Shown: positions 26,794-35,930 of the stretch, piece after piece
Layout: each line of letters begins with the position of its first letter
How positions within the stretch are numbered: position 1 is the stretch's first letter
Origin: Mycolicibacterium stellerae
GTDB taxonomy: Bacteria; Actinomycetota; Actinomycetes; Mycobacteriales; Mycobacteriaceae
Direction: 5' to 3'
DNA length: 64,000 nt
Assembly (NCBI RefSeq): GCF_003719305.1
Contig: NZ_RARC01000029.1
Span: forward strand, 1-64,000
Notes under the pieces: generated by a model
The model's input: only the letters and a program-made list of their open reading frames with translations
What the model was told of the DNA's origin: nothing
Database searches by the model: none
Made by a program: the position numbers and the translations under genes

Positions 26794-27797
26794 CTCTTCG
26801 CGCCGAGTTCGTCGAGTGCCTTCTTGGCACCCGGATGCAACGGAACGGGTTCGGTCTGGCGGGCCGTTTCCAGGTTGATACCATCGGCCGCCTTGTTCAC
26901 CTTGACCAGTTCGGCCTTGTTCTCGAACAGCGCCTTGGTGACGACACATGCGGTGTTGCCGTCCATATCGTCTTTCACCAGAAGCAGATTCGGCACCACC
27001 ACCGTCGGCACATCTTCGGGCGTCTGGTACGTCGCGGCCGGAATGACGCCCTGCTCGTAGATCGTGTTGATCTCCTTGAGTTTGTCCAAGGTGCCTGCGA
27101 CGTCGATGAACTTGACGTTGCCGCGCTGGCTTGTGAAGAGGTCGGTGATACCACTGGTCGGCAGCCCGCCCGACCAGAACATCGCATCGATCGAGCCGTC
27201 CTTCATGCCTTCGACGGTCTTGCCCAACTCGGTGCGTTGCGCCTGGATGTCCTTTGCAGGGTCGAGCCCGGCCGCTTGGAGCATGCGGTTGGCGATCACC
27301 TCGGTGCCGGAATTCGGCGCCCCGGTGGACACCCTCTTGCCCCGCATATCGGCGATCGAGTTGATCCCGGAGTCGGTCCGCGCAACGACCTGGGTGTAGT
27401 TGGGGTACAGCCGGGCCAGCGCCGCGATCGGCTGCGGCTCGTCGAAGGATTCCTTGCCCTCTGCCGCGTCGGCCGCTGTGTCGGCAAGCGAGAAGGCGAC
27501 CTGGTGGGTTCCGGCCACCAGCTGCTGGATGTTCTGCAAAGACGCCGATGTCTCCGCCGCGGTGGCCTTCAGTTTTCCGCCACTGCTCTTGCCGATCGCT
27601 TCGGCGAGCGCGCCGCCGAGGCTGTAGTAGACACCGGTGGTGTTTCCGGTCGCGATGCTCAGCCGGGTGTCGGAATCGACCGTGCACGTCGTCGGCTCCT
27701 GGGCGGCTTCGCCGCCCTCACCACCTCGTTGTCCACCACATCCGGCCAACACCAACAGCATTACGCCGGCCACCACCGGCAGTGTGATCCGTCTCAC
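26790..27797 (-). CDS. TAXI-family TRAP substrate-binding lipoprotein
   Basis: This 335-residue protein starts with a lipoprotein signal (lipobox LAGC, Cys20 from the GTG at 27797). The mature part is a TAXI-type periplasmic binding protein: STGNTTGVYYSLGGALAEA-like binding loop near the start, then VSTGAPNSGTEVIANRM. It would deliver an organic acid to the fused permease. A longer TTG start at 27830 exists but does not improve the signal peptide. It lies 40 bases after the oxidoreductase gene, so the pair may be read from the KstR2-controlled promoter at 30.5 kb. The ligand is unknown; steroid-derived acids are an attractive guess. Confidence 0.85.
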   Translation of the reverse strand: MRRITLPVVAGVMLLVLAGCGGQRGGEGGEAAQEPTTCTVDSDTRLSIATGNTTGVYYSLGGALAEAIGKSSGGKLKATAAETSASLQNIQQLVAGTHQVAFSLADTAADAAEGKESFDEPQPIAALARLYPNYTQVVARTDSGINSIADMRGKRVSTGAPNSGTEVIANRMLQAAGLDPAKDIQAQRTELGKTVEGMKDGSIDAMFWSGGLPTSGITDLFTSQRGNVKFIDVAGTLDKLKEINTIYEQGVIPAATYQTPEDVPTVVVPNLLLVKDDMDGNTACVVTKALFENKAELVKVNKAADGINLETARQTEPVPLHPGAKKALDELGAKS

Positions 27798-27837
27798 TTG
27801 ATCATGATGACCGGCACAGCGACTTTTCAAACGCTCT

Positions 27838-28740
27838 TCAGGGAATCAGCACAACCTTTCCCGTCGCGTGGCCCTGCTCGACGAGCGCCATGGCTGCCTG
27901 CGCGTCCGACAGTGGCCGGATGTCGGTGACGTAGGGGTCGAGCATGTTGGTCTGCACCAAGCGGGCCAGTTCGGTGAGCACCGCGGTGCTCCGGTCACGC
28001 ACGAGCTCGAAGCCCCCCAGCTCGAGTGCCAACGGTTTGTCGGCCAGCGACGTCAGGCGGGATCGATTGCCAAGGAGCGCCGCGATTGTCCGCAGGGCAT
28101 CTCCTCCCACCATGTCGAGGACGGCATCGATCCCTTCGGGTGCCGCCGCACGCACCCGCTCCTCGACGCCCGCGCCGTAGGCCACCGGAATCCCACCGAA
28201 CCGAGCCACCAACTCGTGCTTGGCCGGACTCGCCACCCCGACCACGCGCAGCCCGCGTGCTTTTGCCAACTGCACCGCGGGCACGCCCACCCCGCCGCCC
28301 GCGCCGTTGACCAACACCGTGGAGCCCTCCGGCAGCCCGAACCGGTTCATGGCGTCGTATGCGGTCGCCGCCGCGACGGGCAGCGCTGCGGCGGCCTCCG
28401 GGCGCACTGCGTCAGGACGTCGTGCGGTGAACGAGGCGATTGTCAGCGCCTGCTCTGCCCAACCACCGACCATGTCAGGACAACCGCCGAAAACCTCGTC
28501 GCCAACCACGAATTCGGATACCCCAGCCCCCACCGCTTCGACGGTCCCCGCCACTTCCCACCCCAGCACCGTCGGGCCGTGGTGGCCGTAGGAGCCCTCG
28601 CGCACCCTCCAGTCGCCGGGATTCACGCCCGCTGCCCGAACCCGTAGGCGCAATTGGTCGCGACCGGGTTGCGGGACTGGGACATCGAGGAAGGCCTGCT
28701 TGTCAGGTCCGCCGATCTCGGTGAAGCCGTACGCGCGCAT
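27838..28740 (-). CDS. NADP-dependent quinone-oxidoreductase-like MDR protein
   Basis: This 300-residue medium-chain reductase lacks the zinc ligands of alcohol dehydrogenases and has the quinone-reductase Rossmann loop NGAGGGVGVPAVQLAKA. GDEVFGGCPDMVGGWAEQ is the usual hinge region. It should reduce an enone or quinone with NADPH, or an enoyl thioester. It follows the SDR gene by 20 bases in the same direction, placing it in the KstR2-type operon, although no counterpart is found at this position in M. tuberculosis. Substrate not predictable. Confidence 0.8.
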   Translation of the reverse strand: MRAYGFTEIGGPDKQAFLDVPVPQPGRDQLRLRVRAAGVNPGDWRVREGSYGHHGPTVLGWEVAGTVEAVGAGVSEFVVGDEVFGGCPDMVGGWAEQALTIASFTARRPDAVRPEAAAALPVAAATAYDAMNRFGLPEGSTVLVNGAGGGVGVPAVQLAKARGLRVVGVASPAKHELVARFGGIPVAYGAGVEERVRAAAPEGIDAVLDMVGGDALRTIAALLGNRSRLTSLADKPLALELGGFELVRDRSTAVLTELARLVQTNMLDPYVTDIRPLSDAQAAMALVEQGHATGKVVLIP

Positions 28741-28760
28741 CGGCTACCAGTGTGCGCCTG

Positions 28761-29666
28761 TCAGGCCCCGAACACCGGCACCGGCGGGCGCGCCTTGGCC
28801 AGCAGGTCGTGGACCACCGGGCCCAACTCCGCCGGATCCCAGCGGGCGCCCTTGTCCACCTCGGGTCCGTGTGCCCAGCCCTCGGCGGCGCGGATGATGC
28901 CGCCCTCGACCTCGAACATCCGGCCGGTGACATCACGTGACTCGACACTGCCCAACCACACCACCAGTGGCGAAATGTTCTCGGGCGCCATGGAATCGAA
29001 GTCCTTGTCCTCGGTCGACATCATGTCGGCGAAGACCGTCTCCGTCATCCGGGTACGGGCGGACGGCGCGATCGCGTTGACGGTGACGCCGTAGCGGCCC
29101 ATCTCGGCGGCGGCGACCAACGTCATGGCGGCAATGCCGGCCTTCGCGGCGCTGTAGTTCGCCTGACCGACGCTGCCCTGAAGACCGGCACCCGAACTGG
29201 TGTTGATGATGCGGGCGTCGGGGGTGTTTCCGGCTTTCGACTGTGCACGCCAGTACGCGGCCGCGTGGCGCATCGTCGCGAAGTGACCCTTGAGGTGCAC
29301 CGCGATCACCGCGTCGAATTCCTCTTCGCTGGTGTTGGCGAACATCCGGTCGCGCACGATGCCCGCGTTGTTCACCAGGACGTCGAGTCCACCGAAGGTG
29401 TCGACGGCTGTTGCAATGAGGCCCTCGGCCTGCGCCCAGTCGGCGACGTTGGCGCCGCTGGTGACGGCTTCGCCTCCCGCAGAGGTGATTTCGTCGACGA
29501 CGCCCTGCGCTGCGCTGCCACCCCCCGCGGGCGAACCATCGAGGCCGACGCCGATGTCGTTGACCACGACGCGCGCCCCCTCGGCGGCGAACGCCAGCGC
29601 ATGCGCGCGCCCGATGCCGCCGCCTGCGCCCGTCACGATGACTACGCGGCCGTCGAGCAGTCCCAT
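28761..29666 (-). CDS. Short-chain dehydrogenase, Rv3548c-like
   Basis: This 301-residue classical SDR has GAGGGIGRAHALAFAAEG for NAD(P) binding, NNAGIVRD, and the Ser/Tyr/Lys triad in the SSGAG ... YSAAKAG segment. It is the counterpart of Rv3548c in the KstR2 regulon of M. tuberculosis, where the exact substrate is unresolved; oxidation of a hydroxyacyl-CoA in HIP breakdown is likely. The ATG at 29666 has a GGAGA site; the much longer upstream extension of this frame lies within the other SDR gene and is not coding. It is 17 bases after the Rv3549c-like gene. Confidence 0.88.
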   Translation of the reverse strand: MGLLDGRVVIVTGAGGGIGRAHALAFAAEGARVVVNDIGVGLDGSPAGGGSAAQGVVDEITSAGGEAVTSGANVADWAQAEGLIATAVDTFGGLDVLVNNAGIVRDRMFANTSEEEFDAVIAVHLKGHFATMRHAAAYWRAQSKAGNTPDARIINTSSGAGLQGSVGQANYSAAKAGIAAMTLVAAAEMGRYGVTVNAIAPSARTRMTETVFADMMSTEDKDFDSMAPENISPLVVWLGSVESRDVTGRMFEVEGGIIRAAEGWAHGPEVDKGARWDPAELGPVVHDLLAKARPPVPVFGA

Positions 29667-29683
29667 ATGTGTTGTCTCCTTGG

Positions 29684-30475
29684 TTATTTGATGTCGGCAG
29701 TTGTGGTTGCCAGGTAATGCGGCGGTTCGCCGCCGCCGTGTACCTCCAGCGAGGCTCCGCTGATATAGGACGCGGCGTCGGATGCGAGGAACGCCGCGGC
29801 CCAGCCGACGTCGGCCGGTTTCGCGAGCCTGCCGAGCGGCACGTTGCGCGAAATGGCCGCGATGGAATCCGCATCGCCGTAGAACAGTTCGGACTGCTCG
29901 GTCTCCACCATGCCGACGACCACCGAGTTCACCCGCACCTTCGGCGCCCATTCGACGGCCAGCGTGGCGGTGATGTTCTCGAGGCCCGCCTTCGCGGCAC
30001 CGTATGCCACGGTCCCCGGCGTCGGCCGCCTGCCGCTGACGCTGGCGATGTTGACGATCGTCCCGCCCCGCTCCTGGCTCTGCATCACGGCGTTCGCGTG
30101 GGTCGAAACCGACAGCGGCCCTAGCAGATTGAGCTCGATGATCTTGCTGCTGAACTTGGCCGACGCCTCCCCAGCGGGTACGTAGGGCGACCCGCCTGCG
30201 TTGTTGACCACCACGTCGAGGCGGCCGTGCTTGGCGACGATCGCGTCGATGAGTGATTTCACCGATTCGTCGTCGCGAACGTCGCACGGGCGGAATTCAT
30301 ACGGCGACCCCTCGACCGGCCGACGCGCACACGTCACGACGGTCGCGCCCTGGTCGGCGAAGACGGCGCTGATGCCGGCCCCTACCCCTCGCACACCGCC
30401 GGTCACCAGGACGATCCGGCCGTTCAGTCGCAGGTCGATGCCCGTCACACCAGCACTGTCAGCCGCGTCGGTCAC
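29684..30475 (-). CDS. Short-chain dehydrogenase, Rv3549c-like
   Basis: This 263-residue SDR shows TGGVRGVGAGISAVFADQG, NNAGGS, and SVSGRRPTPGTVAYGAAKAG with the catalytic Ser, Tyr and Lys. It corresponds to Rv3549c. The GTG at 30475 is chosen because a TACGCT -10 box ends six bases before it, as for other leaderless genes here; a further upstream codon at 30532 would cross the operator and the divergent echA20 start. It heads the minus-strand operon that continues through the second SDR, the oxidoreductase and the TRAP transporter. Confidence 0.88.
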   Translation of the reverse strand: MTDAADSAGVTGIDLRLNGRIVLVTGGVRGVGAGISAVFADQGATVVTCARRPVEGSPYEFRPCDVRDDESVKSLIDAIVAKHGRLDVVVNNAGGSPYVPAGEASAKFSSKIIELNLLGPLSVSTHANAVMQSQERGGTIVNIASVSGRRPTPGTVAYGAAKAGLENITATLAVEWAPKVRVNSVVVGMVETEQSELFYGDADSIAAISRNVPLGRLAKPADVGWAAAFLASDAASYISGASLEVHGGGEPPHYLATTTADIK

Positions 30476-30481
30476 TGTGCT

Positions 30482-30487
30482 AGCGTA
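30482..30487 (-). promoter_or_regulatory. -10 element of a leaderless SDR-operon promoter
   Basis: Read on the minus strand this is TACGCT, six bases upstream of the GTG at 30475. The KstR2 operator lies three bases further upstream. Confidence 0.6.
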
Positions 30488-30490
30488 CCA

Positions 30491-30504
30491 AGCAAGTGCT
30501 TGCT
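30491..30504. promoter_or_regulatory. KstR2 operator between SDR operon and echA20-ipdABC
   Basis: AGCAAGTGCTTGCT fits the KstR2 pattern ANCAAGNNCTTGNT completely. The arms extend one more base on each side. It is shared by the two divergent operons. Confidence 0.85.
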
Positions 30505-30534
30505 TAGGTAGCCGACCCCATGCAGGAGTCAATG

Positions 30535-31286
30535 ATGACCATCACCACCAAGTCGGTCGAGCCGGGCATCGTCTCGGTCACCGTCGACTACCCGCCCGTC
30601 AACGCGATCCCGTCGCGCGGGTGGTTCGAACTCGCCGACGCGATCACGGCTGCGGGCCGCGACCAGTCCACCCACGTCGTGATCCTGCGCGCCGAGGGCC
30701 GCGGCTTCAACGCGGGCGTCGACATCAAGGAGATGCAGAAAACCGAGGGCTATAGCGCGCTGATCGACGCGAACCGCGGCTGCTTCGAAGCCTTCCGCGC
30801 GGTGTACGAGTGCGCGGTGCCTGTGGTTGCCGCCGTCAACGGGTTCTGCGTCGGAGGTGGAATCGGCCTTGTTGGCAACGCCGACGTGATCGTCGCCTCC
30901 GACGACGCCACCTTCGGGCTGCCCGAGGTGGAGCGCGGCGCCCTCGGTGCGGCCACCCACCTGTCGCGTCTGGTGCCACAGCACATGATGCGCCGCCTGT
31001 TCTTCACCGCAGCGACCGTGGACGCCGCGACCCTGCACCACTTCGGGTCGGTGCACGAGGTGGTGCCGCGTGCCGATCTCGACGAGTCGGCGCTTCGGGT
31101 CGCGCGCGACATCGCCGCGAAGGACACCCGGGTGATCCGGGCGGCCAAGGAGGCGCTGAACCTCATCGACGTGCAGAAGGTCAACTCCAGTTACCGGATG
31201 GAGCAGGGCTTCACGTTCGAGCTGAACCTGTCCGGGGTGTCCGACGAGCATCGCGACGCGTTCGCCGGGACTGACAAGGGATCCAA

Positions 31287-31290
<4 letters not shown>
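30535..31290 (+). CDS. echA20: Ring-D hydrolase of the crotonase family, EchA20
   Basis: This 251-residue crotonase-fold enzyme hydrolyses the five-membered ring of the indanone CoA ester during HIP degradation, yielding COCHEA-CoA. RAEGRGFNAGVDIKEM forms the first oxyanion segment and VNGFCVGGGIGLVGNAD the second. The sequence closely follows M. tuberculosis EchA20 across its length. ATG codons lie at 30520, 30532 and 30535; the last is chosen because AGGAG stands six bases before it and it matches the orthologue N terminus. It overlaps ipdA by four bases (GTGA). Confidence 0.93.
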
Positions 31291-32161
<871 letters not shown>

Positions 32162-32165
<4 letters not shown>

Positions 32166-32911
32166 ACTCGGTATCCCGCGCAGAGGTGTGTGCCGTCGCG
32201 TGCGCCGAACTGTTCCGCGACGCGGGCGAGATCATGGTCAGCCCGATGGCGACCATGGTGTCGGTCGGCGCACGGCTGGCGCGCCTGACGTTCTCCCCCG
32301 ACATCGTGCTCACCGACGGCGAGGCCCGACTGCTGGCCGATACGCCTGCGATCGGCGCGGCGGGAGCGACCGAAGGCTGGATGCCGTTCGGGCGGGTCTT
32401 CGAGACGCTTGCCTGGGGCCGTAGGCATGTCGTGATGGGCGCAAACCAGGTCGACCGGTACGGCAACCAGAACCTATCGGCGTTCGGCCCTCTGCAACAC
32501 CCGACCCGGCAGATGTTCGGCGTGCGCGGCGCGCCGGGAAACACCATCAACCATGCGACGAGTTACTGGGTCGGCAACCACTCCAAGCGGGTGTTCTGCG
32601 ACAACGTCGATATCGTGTCCGGGATCGGTTGGAACAAGATCGACCCCGACAACCCGGCATACCGGTTCGTCAACGTCTTCGGCGTGGTGTCCAACCTCGG
32701 CGTGTTCGACTTCAACGGCCCCGACCACACCATGCGGGCGGTGTCGCTGCACCCCGGTATCGATGCCGACCAGGTCCGTGAGAACACCTCCTTCGAGGTG
32801 CACGGCCTGGACGAGGCGGAGGAGACGCGACTTCCCACGGCCGACGAACTCGCATTGATCCGCGAGGTGATCGATCCCAAGTCGCTGCGGGACAAGGAGA
32901 TACGCGCATGA
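32162..32911 (+). CDS. ipdB: COCHEA-CoA ring hydrolase beta subunit IpdB
   Basis: This 249-residue beta subunit completes the IpdAB heterotetramer. It has the beta-domain segments VLTDGEARLLADTP and MGANQVDRYGNQNLS. The GTG at 32162 overlaps the ipdA stop (GTGA) and gives the Rv3552 length; a longer reading from 32078 lies within ipdA and is rejected. The end overlaps the ipdC ATG by four bases. Confidence 0.93.
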
Positions 32912-33969
32912 CCAGACTCCGAACACCGCTGACCGAGCTGGTCGGCATCGAGCATCCGGTGGTTCAGACCGGCATGGGCTGGGTGGCGGGAGCGCGGCTG
33001 GTCTCGGCGACGTCCAACGCGGGTGGTCTCGGCATCCTCGCGTCGGCGACGATGACGCTGGACGAACTGCAGACCGCGGTCACCAAGGTGAAGGCCACGA
33101 CGGACAAGCCGTTCGGCATCAACATCCGGGCCGACGCGGGCGACGCCGTCGACCGGGTGGACCTGTTGATCCGGGAGGGCGTCAGGGTGGCGTCGTTCGC
33201 GCTTGCGCCCAAACCGGAGCTGATCGCCAAGCTCAAAGAGGCCGGCGTGGTGGTGATCCCGTCGGTCGGGTTGGCCAAGCATGCGAAGAAGGTCGAGGGC
33301 TGGGGTGCCGACGCGGTGATCGTGCAGGGCGGCGAGGGCGGCGGCCATACCGGTCCGGTGGCCACCACGCTTCTGTTGCCGTCCGTGCTCGACGCGGTCG
33401 ACATCCCGGTGGTGGCGGCCGGCGGATTCTTCGACGGCCGCGGACTTGCCGCTGCGCTGTCCTACGGTGCCGCGGGCGTCGCGATGGGAACGCGCTTCCT
33501 GTTGACGTCGGACTCCACCGTGCCCGACGACGTCAAGCGACGGTATCTGGACGCCGGCCTTGACGGGACCGTGGTGTCCACCCGCGTCGACGGCATGCCG
33601 CACCGGGTGCTGCGGACCGGGCTGGTGGAGAAGCTCGAAAGCGGCTCGCGGCTGCGCGGTTTCAGTGCCGCGGTGCGCAACGCCGCCAAGTTCAAGAAGA
33701 TGTCGAAGATGTCCTGGCGGTCGATGATCAGCGACGGGCTCGAGATGCGGCACGGCAAGGAGCTCACCTGGTCGCAGGTGGTGATGGCTGCCAACACACC
33801 GATGCTGCTGAAAGCCGGTCTGGTCGAAGGCAACACCGATGCGGGCGTACTCGCGTCGGGTCAGGTGGCAGGCATCGTCGACGATCTGCCATCCTGCGCG
33901 GAGCTGATCGAAACGATCGTCAACGACGCGGTCAAACACCTGCAGGCGGCGGCCGCACTCGTCGAGTAG
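32908..33969 (+). CDS. ipdC: Flavin-dependent reductase/oxidoreductase IpdC
   Basis: This 353-residue TIM-barrel flavoprotein of the nitronate-monooxygenase-like family acts with IpdF and EchA20 on 5-OH HIC-CoA. The FMN-binding patterns GMGWVAGARLVSATSNAGGLG at the N terminus and QGGEGGGHTG and VVAAGGFFDGRG in the barrel are clear. It is the last gene of the echA20 operon. In M. tuberculosis the next gene is fdxB, which is absent here: a 280-base spacer and then the SatD gene follow. Confidence 0.93.
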   Translation: MTRLRTPLTELVGIEHPVVQTGMGWVAGARLVSATSNAGGLGILASATMTLDELQTAVTKVKATTDKPFGINIRADAGDAVDRVDLLIREGVRVASFALAPKPELIAKLKEAGVVVIPSVGLAKHAKKVEGWGADAVIVQGGEGGGHTGPVATTLLLPSVLDAVDIPVVAAGGFFDGRGLAAALSYGAAGVAMGTRFLLTSDSTVPDDVKRRYLDAGLDGTVVSTRVDGMPHRVLRTGLVEKLESGSRLRGFSAAVRNAAKFKKMSKMSWRSMISDGLEMRHGKELTWSQVVMAANTPMLLKAGLVEGNTDAGVLASGQVAGIVDDLPSCAELIETIVNDAVKHLQAAAALVE

Positions 33970-34130
33970 TACTCGCGTCTGCCCGGAAGGGGCAGTCGAT
34001 CACCTCAACCAGGCCCTACACGCCCTCCTCCCTAGTGGTGCTGTTACCTCCGCGCACCGGGCCTCGGGAGCGGGACGATCTTGATCGTCGGCGGCTTGTG
34101 GTCACCCCTGACGTTCTTGATCTCGTCCGT

Positions 34131-34168
34131 CCGTTCAAATCCTTTCCTACCGTTCAAATCCCTTCCTA
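34131..34168. repeat. Two tandem copies of a 19-base repeat
   Basis: Bases 34131-34149 and 34150-34168 are the same 19-base unit (CCGTTCAAATCCTTTCCTA) with one difference at position 13. It lies 83 bases upstream of satD and may bind a regulator or be a young slippage duplication. Confidence 0.7.
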
Positions 34169-34203
34169 GCGAGAAGACTGCACCCAGACTGCTGATACTC
34201 GTC

Positions 34204-34222
34204 GTGAAGCTAATAACTTCAC
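34204..34222. promoter_or_regulatory. Operator-like site A upstream of satD
   Basis: GTGAAG and CTTCAC form perfect 6-base arms around a 7-base AT-rich spacer. The same GAAG-N7-CTTC pattern recurs 28 bases downstream. Confidence 0.6.
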
Positions 34223-34231
34223 TTCCTAATA

Positions 34232-34250
34232 TTGAAGTTATACTCTTCAC
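34232..34250. promoter_or_regulatory. Operator-like site B and embedded -10 box of satD
   Basis: TTGAAG-N7-CTTCAC repeats site A with one arm mismatch and ends on the base before the satD ATG. TATACT (34239-34244), inside its spacer, is six bases before the ATG, so a leaderless transcript is likely and a bound regulator would occlude it. Arms of sites A and B also form a 9-base inverted repeat (34213-34221 with 34233-34241). Confidence 0.6.
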
Positions 34251-34904
34251 ATGGCGACGATGAAGGATATAAATTCATCGAGACTTCGGGCGACCCTCAT
34301 CGGCGACGTCGTGGGTTCACGGTCCGTAGCCGACCGCGCAGGCGTGCACCGGCTGATGAACCAGGCCTTGCGAGACCTGGCCGGCCAAGCGCTCGACCCC
34401 CCCGCCTTCACGGTCGGCGACGAATTCCAGGGCGCGTTCACAGGCGTCGGTCTGGCCATCGACGCGGCGCTGTCGCTGCGGTTGGCCGTCGCATCCGAGA
34501 TCGATGTGCGGTTCGGCATCGGCTGGGGTGACGTGACCATGCTCGACGAGACCGCAGGCATCCAGGACGGACCCGGTTGGTGGGCCGCCCGTGAAGCCAT
34601 CGAATGGACGGCATCGGCTCAGCGCCAACCCGGACTGGCGCTGGTACGGACGTCGTTTCGGGCCGCCGCCGACACCAGGACCGACGTCGACGCGATCAAC
34701 GCCGCGCTGATTTGTCGGGACCAGCTGCTTGGATCGTTGGACGACCGATCGACACGGATTGTGAAGGCACTGTTGAGCAACCGGACCAAAAAGGACATCG
34801 CCGCGGCCGAGGGCATCAGCCCGTCGGCGGTGTCGCAGCGCTCCGGCCGCGACGGTCTTGACCTGATCGTGGTGGCGTCGGAGTACCTGCGGGACGTGCC
34901 GTGA
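34251..34904 (+). CDS. SatD-family protein with C-terminal helix-turn-helix
   Basis: This 217-residue protein belongs to the SatD family found with DUF3307-type membrane proteins. The N-terminal half reads LIGDVVGSRSVADR and FTVGDEFQGAF, resembling nucleotidyl-cyclase-like folds used as sensors. The C-terminal 55 residues (from about LDDRSTRIVKALL) look like a winged or sigma-4-type HTH, with KKDIAAAEGISPSAVSQR as the recognition segment. Streptococcal SatD is linked to acid tolerance, but the biochemical role is not established. It probably regulates its own operon through sites A and B. Its stop overlaps the next gene by four bases. Confidence 0.75.
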   Translation: MATMKDINSSRLRATLIGDVVGSRSVADRAGVHRLMNQALRDLAGQALDPPAFTVGDEFQGAFTGVGLAIDAALSLRLAVASEIDVRFGIGWGDVTMLDETAGIQDGPGWWAAREAIEWTASAQRQPGLALVRTSFRAAADTRTDVDAINAALICRDQLLGSLDDRSTRIVKALLSNRTKKDIAAAEGISPSAVSQRSGRDGLDLIVVASEYLRDVP

Positions 34905-35638
34905 GTGCCATCGCGGTGATGCTCATCGCGATGGGCGTCGCCGATGCTGTCCGGCGACTGACCCGCCCCGTTTGGGTGCCTGCGGTGGTAGCGCCCGCCG
35001 CGGTGGCGGTCTGTGCCGCGCTGTCGGGGCTGTGGCACCGCGGCGACGTCGTGTTGTTGGCGATCGCTGCCGCCGCGGGCGTCGGCTGGGTCCTGCTTGG
35101 TGCCCGAGCTGAACGATCCGGCGAACACGAGGGCGCGCCGCTGGCGGTGTTCGGGCTTGCGCTCGCGGCCCTGATCCTGTTGTCCGGCTGGGCTTCCGAC
35201 GTCGACGGTCTCGTCGGGCGGTGGTCGGCGTGGGTCGAGGTACCCGGCATCGGCGATGTCGGCCCGAACCGGCTGCTGATGATCGTCGGCGCAGTGCTGC
35301 TGCAGTTCATCACCGGCAACCAGTTGGTGCGGCTGGTGCTCGGCTCCGTCGGCGCCGTGAAACCCGAAGGGCAGCCGCAGCCGTCGGACAGGCTCAAGGG
35401 TGGCCGCCTGCTCGGGCCGATGGAACGAACACTCATCTTCGGGCTCGGTCTGGCTGGTCAGCTTGCCGCGGCCACCGCCGTCGTCGCCGCCAAGAGCATC
35501 ATCCGGTTCCCGGAGATCAACGCCGCCAAGGCCCGCGAAAACGGGAACATCGGCATCGACGCCGTCACCGAGTATTTCCTTGTCGGCAGCTTCGCCAGCT
35601 GGATCATCGCACTCGGCGGGCTGGCGCTCGCGCAGTAG
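34901..35638 (+). CDS. SatD-associated membrane protein (DUF3307-like C terminus)
   Basis: This 245-residue protein has about six membrane helices. The C-terminal third, with GRLLGPMERTLIF, VVAAKSIIRFPEI and TEYFLVGSFASWI, matches the conserved tail of DUF3307 proteins that commonly accompany SatD. The N-terminal part is less conserved. The GTG start forms GTGA with the satD stop, so sensor/regulator and membrane protein are made together. Function is unknown; a stress or envelope-sensing pair is a reasonable inference. Confidence 0.7.
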   Translation: MSAIAVMLIAMGVADAVRRLTRPVWVPAVVAPAAVAVCAALSGLWHRGDVVLLAIAAAAGVGWVLLGARAERSGEHEGAPLAVFGLALAALILLSGWASDVDGLVGRWSAWVEVPGIGDVGPNRLLMIVGAVLLQFITGNQLVRLVLGSVGAVKPEGQPQPSDRLKGGRLLGPMERTLIFGLGLAGQLAAATAVVAAKSIIRFPEINAAKARENGNIGIDAVTEYFLVGSFASWIIALGGLALAQ

Positions 35639-35642
35639 CGCA

Positions 35643-35930
35643 CTACATCGACTCGAAGTCGAAACAGATGTGCTCCTCGGTGACCTTGCGGTTGTACGCC
35701 ACGACGTCCTTGTGGATGGGGTGCTCCTCGTAGGCGTCGAGATCTTCACGGGTGTCGAAGGTGACGCGCATGCAGATGTCGAAGCCCCGCGAACGGGCTC
35801 CGAAATTCCGGCCGAGCGAGAACTCGCGCACACCGGGAACATGCTGCAGCTCACCGAGTTTCGCGAACAGCTCCTTTTCGCCCTCGGGGTCGAGGTTCGG
35901 CGCCTTGAACGCGATCATGTGGTCGATCAC
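35643..35930 (-). CDS. Dabb-domain protein, single domain
   Basis: This 95-residue protein has the dimeric alpha/beta barrel (stress-responsive Dabb) signature: an N-terminal strand MIDHMIAFKAP, a middle GVREFSLGRN strand and the helix-capping EEHPIHKDVVAYN. Members bind small hydrophobic substrates or act as cyclases/isomerases; no activity can be assigned. The GTG start overlaps the alcohol dehydrogenase stop by four bases, so it is made with that enzyme. A double-domain Dabb protein is encoded in the importer operon at 45.4 kb, which suggests both belong to one pathway. Confidence 0.8.
   Translation of the reverse strand: MIDHMIAFKAPNLDPEGEKELFAKLGELQHVPGVREFSLGRNFGARSRGFDICMRVTFDTREDLDAYEEHPIHKDVVAYNRKVTEEHICFDFESM

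Larger units (their letters stand above)
33970..34250. promoter_or_regulatory. Spacer between ipdC and satD with repeats and regulatory sites
   Basis: A hairpin (CTGCCC, 5-base loop, GGGCAG; 33979-33995) just after ipdC may end the ipd transcript, though no U-run follows. The rest is lower in GC and holds a 19-base tandem repeat and the satD promoter/operators, listed separately. Confidence 0.5.

Noticed and set aside
24694..27687. A single 997-residue minus-strand reading covering the TRAP permease and the binding protein
   Set aside because: Only the part after about 26793 shows transporter features. The first 300 residues are a shifted reading of the TAXI-protein gene, rich in Arg/Gly/His with no fold pattern.
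28761..30287. An SDR with a 207-residue N-terminal extension
   Set aside because: The extension is an out-of-frame reading of the neighbouring SDR gene. The ATG at 29666 has a ribosome-binding site and the correct family length.
34251..34904. SatD as an ECF sigma factor
   Set aside because: The C-terminal HTH resembles region 4, but no region 2 is present and the N-terminal half fits the SatD family.
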